A DNA stretch of 64,000 nt from contig FJUW01000003.1 in NCBI GenBank assembly GCA_900074885.1, positions 186,001-250,000 on the forward strand, read 5' to 3'. This document shows, piece by piece, positions 35,862-48,532 of the stretch (position 1 is the first letter of the stretch; each line of letters starts with the position of its first letter). The notes beneath the pieces are model-generated. The model saw only the letters and a program-made list of their open reading frames with translations. It ran no database searches and was not told the origin of the DNA. The translations under genes and the position numbers were made by a program. The stretch comes from Rhynchosporium graminicola. Taxonomy: Eukaryota > Ascomycota > Leotiomycetes > Helotiales > Ploettnerulaceae.

Positions 35862-36060
35862 TGTCGTCTGGGAGGTTCCTGTTTTGCATTCTGGGCGTTG
35901 GCAATACACGGGTGAGCAATCATGGTCTTCAACACCGGCTCCGGTACTGGCGTTAAATTCTGGTCTTAACGCCATACAACCATGGCAATCTCTCTGGTAT
36001 CAAGCCCTGCGCAGCTGCGCAGAAGATCTCATAGCAATTTCGCTACCGAATATGGTGCAT

Positions 36061-36888
36061 TCAAGGCTGACTTGGCCAACCTTTTACTTCTCCAACTTTC
36101 TGCCCAAAATCTCCCTCGCTAGCTGACTTGACAACCTTTTCCACCTCTCTCCATATCCTTTCCCCTACCATCTCAACAGGCTCACGTGCATCCACGACCC
36201 TTATTTCCCTCTCATCATCGCCCGCTTTCAACAGACTCAAAAAGAGTTCTCGAACCCTCCGCTGCATCTCAAGCTTCTCGTACTTTTCCACGCCATACCC
36301 ACCTCTCTTCTCAGCTTCTTCGGGGTTCAGAGCCAGGAAGATAACGACGTCAGGTTTAGGCAGTCCAACATCTGGAGTAATAGCCCATGATAATGGGAGA
36401 GCGGGGTTGTTTTTGGCGGCGCTGTATACCATGCCTGAGTAGTGGTAGCGATCGCATACTATGGTGTAGCCTGACAGGAGTGTGGATTCAATCCATTTCC
36501 TACATTTCTCAGCAAGGATATTTAAAAAAGGTGAAGAAGTTACGCTTTCTCCCAGCGATTTGCTGAGAACAGGAGATGAATAGCATGGTCGTCCATGTCA
36601 ATAGAGCTTTGAAGATATCCATCTATCATTTTGCCAATTGGAGAAGTTCGATCTGGGTTATTTTAGCTATATCCTCCTTGTACATTGACACATAACATTT
36701 TAAACTTAGTTACCTGGAAAACTGATAGTTTTTACATTGTGACCCGAAGCATGAAGCCTGTCAGATAATCGCTTGACTTGTGTTGTTTTGCCAGTTCGGT
36801 CCAGTCCTTCAATAAGTATGAAGGCTCCTCTCGCAACCGGTGTTGCCGTTTCTTGCCAAGGATAATCGACCTCCGAGGTTGTAGTCAT
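36061..36888 (-). CDS. CDC8: thymidylate kinase
   Basis: Three exons (36714-36888, 36544-36652, 36061-36499) with introns of 61 and 44 bp give 240 residues. The enzyme phosphorylates dTMP to dTDP with ATP, essential for dTTP supply. The P-loop GLDRTGKTTQ is at residues 28-37, FPDRTSPIGKMID spans the first splice, and the LLFSANRWEKA helix ends exon 2. The DRYHYSG motif with its catalytic Arg follows, and then the LID-like EEAEKRGGYGVEKYEK segment. Joining the exons is required to see the middle of the fold. It is divergent from TAF6, with starts 467 bp apart. Confidence 0.93.
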
Positions 36889-37355
36889 GTTCGAGCTTCC
36901 AACACGCTGTTCGAAAATAACAAATGGATTGGTTCTGCAATCGCATATTTCATGGGTAGTGGAAACATGGGGAAGATAATGTCCTCCCGGCCGCGCTAGC
37001 GCCCGCTCAAGCTCTCAGCCTCGTGAACTTGATTCAGACCTGCATCTACAAACAGGGCGAAAAGATACTCCACATCGACGACAAAAGACAGCCTAGAACC
37101 ATCCGTCGAAATACTGGATCAATAAAACCGAAGAGGCAGTTGGAAACACGATACGGCAGGATCAAGTCCTTGCGACATATGGGCAACATTTTCAAGTACA
37201 AGTCTCCCACGAAGTGACCTACCTAGTACTGCCTTGATCGACTGATCGACTTGAGCTCGCAGGAGCTATCGCATTCAAGAGAGGAAGGGGAGACAAGGCG
37301 GAGAAGGCTACGTCGACTGCTTCAGAAATCTTCACTACCAACCTCAAGACATAGT
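36889..37355. promoter_or_regulatory. bidirectional promoter region between CDC8 and TAF6
   Basis: This is the only spacer between the two divergent start codons. It has no clear TATA box and contains GC-rich CCGCGCTAGCGCCCG near 36992. Promoter function is inferred from gene layout. Confidence 0.45.
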
Positions 37356-38784
37356 ATGGCCGAACCGAAGCTCGTCTGGAATCCGGACAATGTTCGCGAC
37401 GTCGCAGAGTCTGTCGGTATCTCCGCATTGAACGAAGATGCTGTTCGAGCCCTATCACAAGAAGTGGAATATCGAGTGGGACAGGTTATAGTGGAAGCTA
37501 TGCGCTTCATGCACGCCGGGAAGAGAACGGTACTGGGCACACAAGATATCTCACAGGCTTTGAAAGTGCTGGATGTAGAACCTCTATATGGCTACGAGTC
37601 TACGAGACCGCTGAGATTTGGGGAGGCATCGCTGGGACCTGGGCAGCCGCTATTTTACATCGAGGATGAGGAAGTGGATTTCGAAAAGTTGATCAATGCG
37701 CCATTACCAAAGGTTCCTAGGGATGTTTCTTTCACTGGTAGGTTTCTTGGCCTCAACACCTAGCTATCACTAACAGATTACAGCGCATTGGCTAGCCGTT
37801 GAAGGCGTCCAACCATCGATACCACAAAACCCTACAACAGCAGAAGCTCGTGCGAGCGAATTGGTACCCAAAGGACCTGGAGCAAACCCAGCACTGGCAG
37901 CCCTAGCCGGAAACGACAACTCTGCTTTCAAACCCGCAGTTAAACATGTCGTCTCCAAAGAACTCATACTCTTTTTCGACAAGATCAAAGCTGCTCTTCT
38001 TGACGAGAATACTGATGAAGAAGTTGTCATACTCCGAAAAAGCGCCCTGGAAAGTGTGCGGTCAGATCCAGGTCTCCATCAGCTCGTTCCATATTTTGTA
38101 CAATTCGTCGCCGAGAAAGTCACGCATTCAGCTGGAAATATATTCGTCCTTCAGCAAATGATGGAACTCACCCAAGCCATGATTGAAAATAAATCCCTCT
38201 TCGTTGATATTTATGTTACATCTCTCGTTCCTCCAATCATCACCTGCATTATCGGCAAGAACCTAGGTGGCGATGGTGGCGCTTCCCTCAAAGACCAGTA
38301 CCAACTCCGCGATCTAGCCGTCTCGCTCATCGGTCATATCAGCAGCAAATTCTCCAACTCCAGCGCAGAATTACAAGCTCGTCTCGCGCGAACATTCCTC
38401 AAGAATTTCCTCGATCCAACGCGAACATTAGAAATGCATTATGGAGCTATAAACGGCATCATCACGATTGGTGGTTCAACGGCTTTCTCGGCACTAGTAC
38501 TCCCAAATCTCAAAGCTTACGAATATGTTCTTGTCAAAGCACAAACTGAGTTCGGGCAGGAGGATGAGAGGGTACTCATGGTGATCGCTGCTATTATCAA
38601 GGGTATTCTGACTTTAGTTGAGAAATCTGCCTCCCCACCACCAGCTACGAATGGCACGAATGGTCATGCGGCTGAGGGACAGCTTATTGAGGATTATTTG
38701 GGCACGGTTATTGGAAGTAAGGTCTTGGCGATGGGGAATCATAAGTTGAATGAGGCTATCCTTAAATCAAGGGAGTCGGCATAA
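37356..38784 (+). CDS. TAF6: TFIID/SAGA-type subunit TAF6
   Basis: Exons 37356-37737 and 37784-38784 (46-bp intron with a CACTAAC branch site) give 460 residues. The N-terminal histone fold reads [32 protein letters not shown] and [14 protein letters not shown]. The linker [13 protein letters not shown] and the [17 protein letters not shown] segment that crosses the intron are diagnostic of TAF6. The C-terminal half is the helical HEAT-repeat domain ([26 protein letters not shown] helix, MHYGAINGI). TAF6 pairs with TAF9 in TFIID (and in SAGA in yeast). The ATG at 37356 is chosen because the fold starts immediately after it; an open stretch upstream to 37251 has no fold. Confidence 0.93.
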
Positions 38785-39687
38785 CTACTGTATAGAATAC
38801 TGGCGTATGGGCGTAGAAATGGCGGGAAGTCCTGGATATTGGACTAGATGGGAATTTCGATTTCAGAGGGTTAGGCGGGAATTGCAGTACATATTGTGAA
38901 TGAGGTCAATCTGACCTGGCAGTTGCTCCATTATAGGTTTCTTCTGTCCACGAGATTACGGCCTAATTCCTACTCGAGTATTACCAGCCGCTCGCGAAAG
39001 ATACTGCACTCAATAAGTCCTGTGGTGTGGTTCTGTTGAGAGTCAAATACTGACTTAGCAGCCATCTCTGAGTCCATACAAACTGATTAATTCGCTCCAG
39101 TGAACCTGCTTGCGTACAAGTGATGTCAAACTTGTCACTTGTGCAGCATCCTATCCTTGGTTTCCAGAAGCTATTTGTTTTAGTACGGCAAAGGTGTCTC
39201 TCATGCATCTCATCATCATATAATCGAACGATTTAAAGGGGAAGACTTGAGGCAGCGTTTGATTGCTCATCATCAATACACTCAGTTTTTTCAATGACCA
39301 CTTTCTCCGCGTATCTACATGCTTCCTAGCTTTCTCGTCTCTGTACGAGCACCCAGCCATATCCCGAACAAGTAAATTAGTAAATTAGATGGTATGCAAT
39401 TGAACCCTTTGGATTTTGAGTGCTGTGGATGGATTTGAATGCAAGGCATTTGCCTACAAGTATACATGAATGATACTTGCCCCAAAGAAATGCTAGGACT
39501 TGGGAATTGGAAAGTACTGTCTTCATTGTTTTATACACACGCGTGATCCTATTTTATACCCGACCTCCAAGCAAGGAAGCTAGAGTTAGCAGAGTCTTGC
39601 ATCTCTACTCATAGCCATCCTCCCAATCCCGCTTCAGAACTTCATAGCTGACCCCTCGCTACTTCTCTTTTCATACAAGCAACCAGC
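38785..39687. other. intergenic region
   Basis: No supported gene; this is convergent spacer between TAF6 and SDH subunit C. Confidence 0.45.
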
Positions 39688-40436
39688 CTAAAAGACAAAA
39701 GCCAAATACGCCGCACTAACAAACGTAGCAGCCACACAAGCCCAAGCAGTCTTAATAACCGTCTCATTTTTGAAAGTCCTCCCAGTATCCCAAGCCAAAT
39801 GCCTCAACCCGTTCCAGCTATGGAAAGTAAACGGCAACGCGGCCAAAAACTTGAATCCAAACTTCGCCGCCACAGGCAGAGCACCGAAGGTAGCTGCCAA
39901 AGTCGCCGAATCCAAGTGCATGCCTGTCAAAGGCGATGCGAGATAGGCCATGCCGAAGAGGTAGAATGGTACCGAGAGAGTGAGTCCGGTGACGCGGTTG
40001 AGCGAGGAGAGAATCCATGTTGTTTGTGGCTTGTAGATTGTGAGGTTGGGGGATGTGGGACGGAGCTTGCGTTGGGCGATTAGGATTTCGGACGAGGATT
40101 CGAGGGACATTTTTTGTGTGGCTACGGGTCTGTGGATAGATTTGTTAGTACATATATATTGAAATGCTGGTTGGGATTGAAATGGAATATCTACTGCTGT
40201 GCTCATGATAGCAGGACATACCTGGTCTGCATCGATCCCACTGCCATTGGGGCAATTGCCTTCTTGAACACCATCTGCGAGGCCATGCCAGGTCTCATTA
40301 CGACTGTTCAACCATCTGTCAGCTTCTACTGCATCTAATGTCACTGGAAAGACGTCTTGCTGCTGGACGCCCTTGAAGTTGGGGGAGAAAACATACGCCT
40401 GCGCATCGCCTGCTGTGTAGCTCGCTGTGCCAACAT
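39688..40436 (-). CDS. SDH3: succinate dehydrogenase cytochrome b560 subunit (complex II subunit C)
   Basis: Exon 1 (40345-40436) and exon 2 (39688-40129) are joined over a 214-bp intron with a TACTAAC branch site, giving 177 residues. Exon 1 encodes an Arg/Ser/Thr-rich mitochondrial targeting peptide (MLAQRATQQAMRRRMF). The mature part carries the family signature RPTSPNLTIYKPQTTWILSSLNRVTG, three membrane helices and HSWNGLRHLAWDTG with the conserved histidine at the heme. The subunit anchors complex II in the inner mitochondrial membrane and forms the quinone site. The donor GTGACA is weak, but no other join keeps the frame and gives a presequence. Confidence 0.9.
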
Positions 40437-41525
40437 CTTGTCGTTGTGTGATGTCCGTACAGCTATGAGAATAGAATCGACAAAGTTTCCTGGCTGGTAT
40501 TGATTTACACAACTGGGATTCACTCTCTCTCAACTCGTCGTCGTCAATGATCGGGTCACCCCCGGCCCTCGGCAGCTTCTCCAAGCTTCGGACCAATCAT
40601 CAGCCATAGATTCCCAATCTCCATATCCTGACATAAGCGCTTACTCATCCACAATACAAGTTACAGATTTCATTCTTACTATCCTTTCTTCTCTCTTCAA
40701 TTAATTCAAGAGCATTAAAACCACCACGGCCCCTGAAAGCTTGTATTTCGATGGCGACGTGGGTGCGACGGTCTAGATAGCAGTGTAATGCTGTTATTTG
40801 GAACAGCCGTTATAGTGTGTTCTGAGATGAAAGGATCTGTCGTTAATCTCGACCTCGAGTTGGCCATCTCGTGGTCGTTTCATTTTATGATCTACATTAT
40901 TGCGCGTGAGTGACAGAAGGCTTATTGGGGAGGTTATTGTAGTAGGAGGCATGAGTAGAGGTCGTTGGCCTTGAGTATCTTTTGGGAGTGAGGGCAGGTG
41001 AAGACATTCGTGTTTGAAGTGACGTTGGATAATTCTACTGTACTCATGAGAGACGAAGGAAGAATACGGTACCTGCTCATTGAAGCTTATTCATTTCATG
41101 GCTCGTAACACTCTTGAAGGCTGTATTAACGGGCGAAGCAGGCTGCGATGGCGAGCCCACGATGCTGGCCAAATACGTGACGAACGAAGCTTTTCCGATA
41201 CCCTAATGCGTATTTTTAAGATGCCCTGCACATCTACAATCAGATCCAAAGCTACCTCGGAATTTCACGTACGGCTTTTGTGACTCTAACACATTTATTT
41301 AATCAAGTAATACTATATGTTTGTGACTTGAAGCGAAAGCAAAACTTCTTGTATAACGCAGATGAATCTGGCTGGCCTCACCATGCTGACGCAAGTATCC
41401 TGCCAGTATGAAGCGTCACATTCAGAAGTTCTAGGAAGCTTATTGTCATTTTCTCCTCTATACAAGCTATACAGCACATAGCAAATCATCTCTCGTATCG
41501 TAATCATAACATCGTGGGTATATCC
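40437..41525. other. intergenic region
   Basis: No supported gene. Confidence 0.45.
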
Positions 41526-43310
41526 TCAAACGTTCATCTTCTGATCCCTAATATCAAGTTGCTCAACCTGGAAATTCTTCTCCATCGTACCACTCTGGAG
41601 ACCAGCCCTCAAAGCCTCCTCCTCATACTTCAACTCGCCCCAAACAATGCGATGTGCCTCCGTAGCTCTGAGTCTACGATCGAATAATCTGTCGATACCT
41701 TCAAGAGGAATGTTCTTCGTCTCGGGAAGGAGGAAGTATACGAATACAGCTGAAAATATCATGAGAGATGCGAAGAAGAAGTAAACTCCGTAGCCCATGG
41801 CGTCGAACATTTGCGGAGTGAATCTCGCAACGAGGAAATTCCAAAACCAGTTGTTTGCCGCGGCGAACGCTTGAGCGAGGGTTCGGACATTCTGGTCAAA
41901 CATCTCGGAATTGTAAACCCATGGGGTAGGGTTCCACGTCGGCGAATAGAATGCCTGTATTTATTAGTTGAGATCAAAGTGGTGTTGAAGCTCGACAACT
42001 TACAGTCCAGAGATAGAAGAAGAAGATTGCTGAGATCCCTGAAGGAGGGAGAGATGTATGTGGGTGTAATTGAGGCTTCGCAATCGCTATGTACGCTCCC
42101 ACGTACCACAAGCAGACAGAACCTCCAATGGCACCGATCATCAAGAGACGTCTTCTACCATACTGATCAATGAGGAAGACCAGGTAAATAAGAGTGAAGA
42201 CAGTCTTGACAACACCGAAGAGTCCAGTAGTGAATAGCGAGGTGTTCGTGCCGGTGATACCTATGCTCTTGAAGATTGTGGGAGAGTAGTAATTGATGGC
42301 GTTGATACCAGAGGTATTTTGCCAGAAAAAGAGGGACCCTCCAAGGAAGAAGCGCCATTGAATCTTGCGGCTTGAAGCGAGAAGCTTAAATGGCTGCCAA
42401 AATCCAAGTCCTCCAGCTGTCATCTGACTTTCGATGTTTGCATCGATAGCGTAGACTTCTTCTTGAATATAGAGGTCGTCCTCAGGTAGCGATCGAATCC
42501 AGCACAAGTTCCTAATAGCTTGCTCTCTCTTACCCTTAGTCATTAACCACCTTGGAGATTCCCGAAGCCAGAAAGCTCCGATGAGTAGAAGTCCAGAAGG
42601 AATGAGTTGAACGGCGAACGGGATGATCCAGGAAGTAGTGGAGTGAGGCATTGTCTTGTTGATTCCATACTATGACACGTCAGATCAAGCCATACGTAGA
42701 AAACCTAGCTGTACTCACATTGATCCAGAACCCAACTAAACCACCAACCTGCCAGCCGAGTTCGAACATACAGACAAGACGCCCTCGGATGGCAGGCGGC
42801 GATATTTCCGAAATGTATATAGGACTGAGATTAGAAACACCGCCGACTCCGACACCAGCAAGGACTCGTCCACCATATATCAAACCAAGACCTCGATCAC
42901 CATTGGCACCCAACATCATACCAGCTCCGACCGAGAAAATAGCAGCGAAGAGAGCGAGTCCTGAAGCTCGACCCATGAAGTAGGCCACAATGTACGCACC
43001 CAAAGCTCCGAAGAATGCTCCAGCTTGGTAACATGACACAATATTGGCGCTCAGCAAGCTTATCGAGGACTTTGAAAGCTTCTCAAATCCGAATTCGTTC
43101 TTGAAGGAGGGGAGGGCGATGGTTGTACCGATGAAAGCACTGTCATCTGACTGCCATGTCAGAAATGTCGAAGTGTTACAAAGTCAATGGAGACTACTTG
43201 CAGCCGATCATAACAGCAGCGGATCCTGCCACTGCCGCAACAGCATAAACACGCCAATTATATACTGAAGCTGGAGTCGGCCGGTCTTCAACTTTGGTAA
43301 AAAGACCCAT
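41526..43310 (-). CDS. MFS sugar transporter, quinate-permease type
   Basis: Four exons (43202-43310, 42719-43146, 42004-42669, 41526-41954) give 543 residues with 12 predicted membrane segments. Sugar-porter landmarks are GYDSAFIGTT in TM1, GRVLAGVGVGGVSNLSPIYISEISPPAIRGR after TM4 (shown here in parts), ESPRWLM before the central loop, and INAINYYSPTIF in TM7. DQYGRRRLL follows, then PETKNIPLEGID at the C terminus. The block FWINYGINKTMPHSTTSWIIPFAVQ is read across intron 2 in parts; its INYG..KT..HS pattern is typical of fungal quinate permeases. Intron 1 (43147-43201) uses a GCAAGT donor, a GC-AG intron; only this join restores the TM1 motif. It sits in the plasma membrane; quinate or hexose is the likely substrate. 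Confidence 0.9.
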
Positions 43311-44186
43311 CTTGACTTATGGAAGCCCAGGGCTCGAAACTCGACAAAAAGTTAGAGAAGTTGGAGAATCGATCAGAATGACAATATACTTGATGGTCTC
43401 GTGAAGCAAAATTCAACCCTAGGGTATTCTCCAGGTCTTATGGAAACCTGGGGTATGGGGGAAAGGTAATGATTCTTCCGGACTGGCCGAAACCTTTTCA
43501 CTCGGGCTCAGGCAAGAGCTCATCTTCCCCATCTTCAACTCCCCCCTCATTATTGCCCTCAAGCTCCCTCCCCACTGCGAGGGCAAAGTTTTCATCCGCT
43601 CCACAATTGAAGGTTCCCCATCTCCGTCCACTTCTTCGCTCCGTCCACGCATGTCGGTCTCTGATGGTCGAGATCTGGGGTTGGGTGGCTACTATGAGTT
43701 GTGACCCCCACACATCTGGCACCAATGCAAGCCATGTAGGAGCTGGAGGTGTCTTCTGATTGGTGACATCCTTCTAAGGATTTCACCTGGAGTGCTTGAG
43801 TCTTTAGCCGTCACCGAATTACTGCTCCCATGTAGCCTTGGTTGAGTTGAGTCAGCACCACGATTTGTAGCTTGAAGGCTTACCTTGAAGACGCTGAGCT
43901 TGGTTGGTCTTGACTTTGTGGAAGTTTTGCTGAGCACTCAGAAGGGAAAAATCAGGTAGGCGAGCCTCATGTTTGGTTATTAAATGTCCATCTGACCTGA
44001 CAAGCTACATATCTCTCTCGGCCGCCCCGACGATTTCCATCTGCAAAAAGCAAACCCGAATAACTTCTTCATAGCCACAGCTTCATTTTTACTTTGGAAA
44101 CTCTGGTGGCAATTTCTGGCACTTCTATCACCTCTCTGAAATTATTCATGGGAAAGAGTCATCCATTAACGGAGTTCGAGAAAGTA
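43311..44186. other. promoter side of the MFS gene up to the transposon boundary
   Basis: Normal base composition with no supported gene; overlapping small frames at 43419-43937 lack features. Composition changes sharply at about 44190. Confidence 0.45.
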
Positions 44187-44191
44187 CAGTG

Positions 44192-44382
44192 ATTCTTCGG
44201 TTTAGCGTGATTCTTCAGTAAATAACGCCGGTACACCGCCTTTTAGTATGAACCCTACCAAATATTAATATGCTATAATTATCAGAACTAGAAACTACTA
44301 AAGCTCTATAAATACTATACCGATTTGCCTCCAAACTACTTCTTTTTGAAGCTCTTAATCTATAGAGTATATATTCAGTCTG
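44192..44382 (+). repeat. left terminal inverted repeat (191 bp)
   Basis: It matches the reverse complement of 63601-63791 over its full length with mostly C/T and G/A differences. An octamer GATTCTTC occurs twice at the outer end. Confidence 0.85.
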
Positions 44383-44798
44383 CGGCTATACCTCCTAAAT
44401 CTGCTTCCAAGATTAGTATAAAGGCTCTAAAAGGACGTAAATCGACTAAACTACGTACTCGACTACCTTCTGCGCTAGTATAACTAGCTAAAATAACCCT
44501 GAAAATCAATACTAAGAGTACTACAACTAAGTCTACTAAGCTTACTATAGACTCAGTTGCAGCTATAGTACCAGCTATAGTACTAGTACTAGTACCAGTA
44601 CTAGCTATAGTACTAGCACTAGCTATAGCAAGCCAATCGACGCCTCCACCTCTACCTGAATCGATTATACTCTCTTCTTCGCCTCCGTAGATTATTATAT
44701 AAGTTATAGAGTTGGAAATTCGATACTACCTAGATAGCGAGCGTATTAGTAGTATAATTAGTAGTGTTTCAAATAAGCCAAGAGAGGAGGGATATACC

Positions 44799-45000
44799 TG
44801 TGACGGCGCATGGTATACGTGGCAGATACGGGCCTGTATCGGTGCCTTAGGCATACCCTCCTTATATATATAGAAGGTGCAGACTCCTTCAGAGCTCTAA
44901 ATCTTTCTATTTCCTTCGTACAAGACTATATAAGATCGCTCTTAGCCTCCCTACTTGTTTATTCTTACTTATATACCGCCTTAAGTCTTATGTCGTTATA
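44799..45000 (+). repeat. 5' LTR of small element copy 1
   Basis: 202 bp, TGTGACGGCG...GTTATA. Confidence 0.85.
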
Positions 45001-46080
45001 TTAAACAGAAAGATCAAGACCGCCGGGGATAGCATTAAATAATATCTCACCCAGAAAACTCGATTCGAACGTACGACTTCGACTATTAGGGAGCTCTTCG
45101 CTAAGTTATCTCTACTTACCTTGGATTTTCGGAATCATACGGAAACAGTTAGTACTCTCAACTTACGAATTCGACAGTTAGGTTTTCAAAAGAGCCGAGA
45201 TTCCAGAGATCTCTCGGACAGCTAGGAATTTGAACGTAATTCAGCCTCAGAAGCACTAGTATTACTACGAAGTCACTCTCGGATACTTCGAAACTCGTTC
45301 CTTCGTGCGTACGAAGTAAAACAGCGAACGGATTTTAGGTAGAAACTTCCCTATAAGCTCTAATCTTCACTGACCCCCTTACCCGACTTCAAGTTTCCGA
45401 AAGTAGCTCTAATAGCGAAAAACCTTACTTTTAGGCTAGGACGAAATAACTTATCACCCTAGCGGAAATTACCGGAATTCGACTCGAAACCCCTGTACCC
45501 TGTACCCGGTACAATTTGTCCCCCTCGGCAGAATCGACCTCCTTCTACTAGAACCTTTATCCCCTCACCCGACTTTAACCTTTCGGAAATTATCGGAACC
45601 CGACTCGTAACCCCTGTACCCCGGTACAATTTATCCCCCTCGGCAGAATCGACCTCCCTCTACTAGAACCTTTAATTTAATACTTTCTATATCTACTTAA
45701 CGAAGATATCCGACTCTCCTTAATCTTTTAGCTTCTTCAGAATTCGATTTCTACTTTCGCTTCTCCTATAACTTTCAAGTGTTCTATCACTTTCGCTTAG
45801 CCTCGCTTACCATGCCTCCTAAGAAGGCTCAGCTAGCTCCTACGACTTTACTAGTAAACCCTAGACCTTTAGTAAACTCGATACCTTAATTACCGACTTA
45901 AAGTTAATTCAGACCGATACCCGACTACGCGTACCCGCAAAGCGCTAGTCTAGAGCTCTACTTCTAGCCTTATAAGAGAAGGAGTGATTTACATCTTACG
46001 CTTTAGATTAATAGTTACTTAGATTTTATTTAGAATTCGACTTGATTTAACTCCCTTTTCTTTCGTTTCTTATTACCTTT

Positions 46081-46102
46081 AAAGGCTCGAGGGCGAGCCT
46101 TT
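46081..46102. repeat. hairpin before the polypurine tract of small element copy 1
   Basis: AAAGGCTCG-AGGG-CGAGCCTTT, nine perfect pairs. The reverse copy is near 47037-47060 in copy 2 and 53562-53582 in copy 3; a related GCTCGAGGGCGAGC is at 63032-63045 in gypsy element 1. Confidence 0.7.
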
Positions 46103-46119
46103 ATCTTAGAAGGAGGTAA

Positions 46120-46321
46120 TATAATAGCGCATAATATACGTAGTAAATACGAGCCTATATCGGTGCCTTAGGTATACCCTCCTTATATATATAGAAGGTG
46201 CAGACTCCTTTAGAGCTCTATATCTTTCTGTTTCCTTCGTACCAGACTATATAAGATCGCTCTTAGCCTCCCTACTTGTTTATTCTTACTTATATACCGC
46301 CTTGAGTCTTATATCGTTATA
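46120..46321 (+). repeat. 3' LTR of small element copy 1
   Basis: 202 bp, aligned to 44799-45000; differs by transition-type changes (start TATAATAGCGC). Confidence 0.85.
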
Positions 46322-46814
46322 ATACCTACTAATCGATTAAGGAGACTACTAGAGAGGTAGCAGATAATACTATTAATTCAAAGGGTATTTCTAGCCTAAG
46401 AAGAGATCATACTTACTAGTACGCTACGTATAGAGCTAATAGTAATCCGACTAAGGTAGATATTAGTAATTTAGCTGATTTCGACTATATTATTAAACGA
46501 GTTTTAAACTAGGGAGCTAAAGGTAAGGAGAAGATACTCAGACTCCAGATTTGCTTTAGTATTATCTTAACTCCTTAGAGTATAGTTCGACCTCTATAGA
46601 AAGATCTAGTACTAGTAAAGCCTCTAATTATTACTATTCTAAAGCGTATATATAGAGATCTGAGAGAGAAGAGAGATAAGGTACTAAAGCCTAAGAAACC
46701 TCGTATAGCGATAGTATAGTTAATAGAGGAGGAGAAACTAAGCTATTAAGCCGAAAAAGGAACCTTTAAGGAGCTCTTAACTTTAATTCAAGTACTATAG
46801 GCTTATAAAGTTAA

Positions 46815-47016
46815 TATAATGACATAAGACTCAAGGCGGTATATAAGCAAGAATAAATAAGTAGGGAGGCTAAGAGCGATCTTATATAGTCTAATACGAA
46901 GGAAACAGAAAGATATAGAGCTCTGAAGGAGTCTGTACCTTCTATATATATAAGAAGGGTATACCTAAGGTACCGATACTAGCCCGTATCTACTACGTAT
47001 ACTATGCGCTGTTATA
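46815..47016 (-). repeat. 3' LTR of small element copy 2
   Basis: 202-bp LTR, reverse orientation. Confidence 0.85.
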
Positions 47017-48330
47017 TTACCCTCTTCTAAGATAAAGGCTCGCCCTCGAGCCTTTAAAAGTAATAAGAAACGAAAGAAAAGAGAGTTAAATCTAGTCGAA
47101 TTCTAAATAAAATCTAAGTAATTATTAATCTAAAGTATAAGATATAAATTACTTCTTCTCTTATAAGGCTAGAAGTAGAGCTCTAGACTAGCGCTTTATA
47201 GGTACGCGTAGTCAGGTATTAGTCTGAATTAACTTCTAGTTAGTCCTAAATAGAAGTATACTATTAGCTAAAAGATAAGTTAATCCCTATATTAAGATTA
47301 TCGATACTTTCAGTTAGTTATAACTTATTAGAGGTCTATAAATTATTAATTAAAGAGCATTTAAGAGTAAGTTCTATTAGTAATTATAATACCGAGTTTA
47401 CCGAAGGTCTAAGGTTTACTGAAGGTCTAGAGTTTATCGATTATACCTAAGTATATAAAAACTTAGTAAATATCTATTCGATACGACTAATACTAATAGA
47501 AAGCTCCTGAGTAATCGATTCTATCTATAATTAATAGTCTTAAATCGATTAAAGTAATTCTATAATAAGTATAGAATCGGAGGGACTATAAGGGTATTCC
47601 GGTAAAGCTATAAGAGCTAGCTAAGCCTTCTTAGGAGGTATAGTATTAGATAAGCGAGGCTAAGCGAAAGTAATAGAATACTTAAAAGTTATAAAAGAAG
47701 CGAAAGTCGAAATCGAATTCTAAAGAAGCTGAAAGATTAAAGAGAGTTAGATATTTTTATTAAGTAGATATAGAAAGTATTAAATTAAAAGTTCTAGTAG
47801 AAGGAAGTCGATTCTACTAAGGGGGATAAATTATACCGGAGTATAGGGATTATAAGTCGAATTCTGATAATTTCCGCTAGAGTAATAAGCTACTTTATCC
47901 TAGCTTAAAAGTAAGGTTTTTCGCTATTAGAGCTACTTTCGGAAGGTTAAAGTTAAGTAAGGAGATAATAAATATTAAAGCCTATAGGGAAGTTTCTACC
48001 TAAAATTCGTCTGCTATTTTACTTTATACATATAAAGGAACGAGTTTCGAAGTATCTAAGAGTAACTTCGCAGTAATACTAGTGCTTCTGAAGCTGAATT
48101 ATATTTAAATTCCTAGCTATTTAAGAGATCTCTAGAATCTTAGCTCTTTTAAAAACCTAACTATCGAATTCGTAATTAATAGTACTAACTATTTCTATAT
48201 AATTCCGAAAATCTAAGATAAGTAGAGATAACTTAGCGAAAAGCTCCTTAGTAGTTATATATGCGAATCGAGTTTTCTAAGTAAGATATTATTTAATACT
48301 TTCCTTAGCGGTCTTAATCTTTCTATTTAA

Positions 48331-48532
48331 TATAACGATATAAGACTTAAGGTAGTATATAAGTAAGAATAAATAAGTAAGGAGGCTAAGAGCGATCTTA
48401 TATAGTCTAGTACGAAAGAAACAGAAAGATATAGAGCTCTAAAGGAGTCTGCACCTTCTATATATATAAGGAGGGTATACCTAAGGCACCGATACTGGCC
48501 CGTATCTGCCACGTATACTATACGCCGTCACA
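48331..48532 (-). repeat. 5' LTR of small element copy 2
   Basis: 202-bp LTR, reverse orientation; outer end CCGTCACA retains the canonical CA. Confidence 0.85.

Larger units (their letters stand above)
44799..46321 (+). mobile_element. small non-autonomous LTR element, copy 1
   Basis: 1523 bp with 202-bp LTRs (44799-45000, 46120-46321), flanked by the exact duplication ATACC. The LTR begins TGTGACGG and ends in TA (former CA). Internally there is only a short gag-like start (MPPKKAQLA, about 45811) and no polymerase domain. A hairpin (AAAGGCTCG-AGGG-CGAGCCTTT) precedes a purine tract (AAGGAGG) before the 3' LTR. Confidence 0.85.
46815..48532 (-). mobile_element. small non-autonomous LTR element, copy 2
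   Basis: 1718 bp, inverted relative to copy 1. It has 202-bp LTRs and flanking duplication GTTAA/GTTAG (one transition). The internal part is 195 bp longer than in copy 1 and contains the same gag-like start, but no protease, reverse transcriptase or integrase. It interrupts the second frame of the Tc1-like transposon. Confidence 0.85.

Noticed and set aside
44810..45004. Repeated short frame of about 61 codons (also at 48327-48512 and 54854-55039)
   Set aside because: The three are the same stretch of the 202-bp LTR, open by chance in the copies that escaped certain mutations.
45050..45110. tRNA-like GATTCGAACGTACGAC on the minus strand inside the small LTR element
   Set aside because: T-stem pairing fails and the sequence belongs to the conserved internal part of the element; a diverged tRNA-derived origin cannot be shown.
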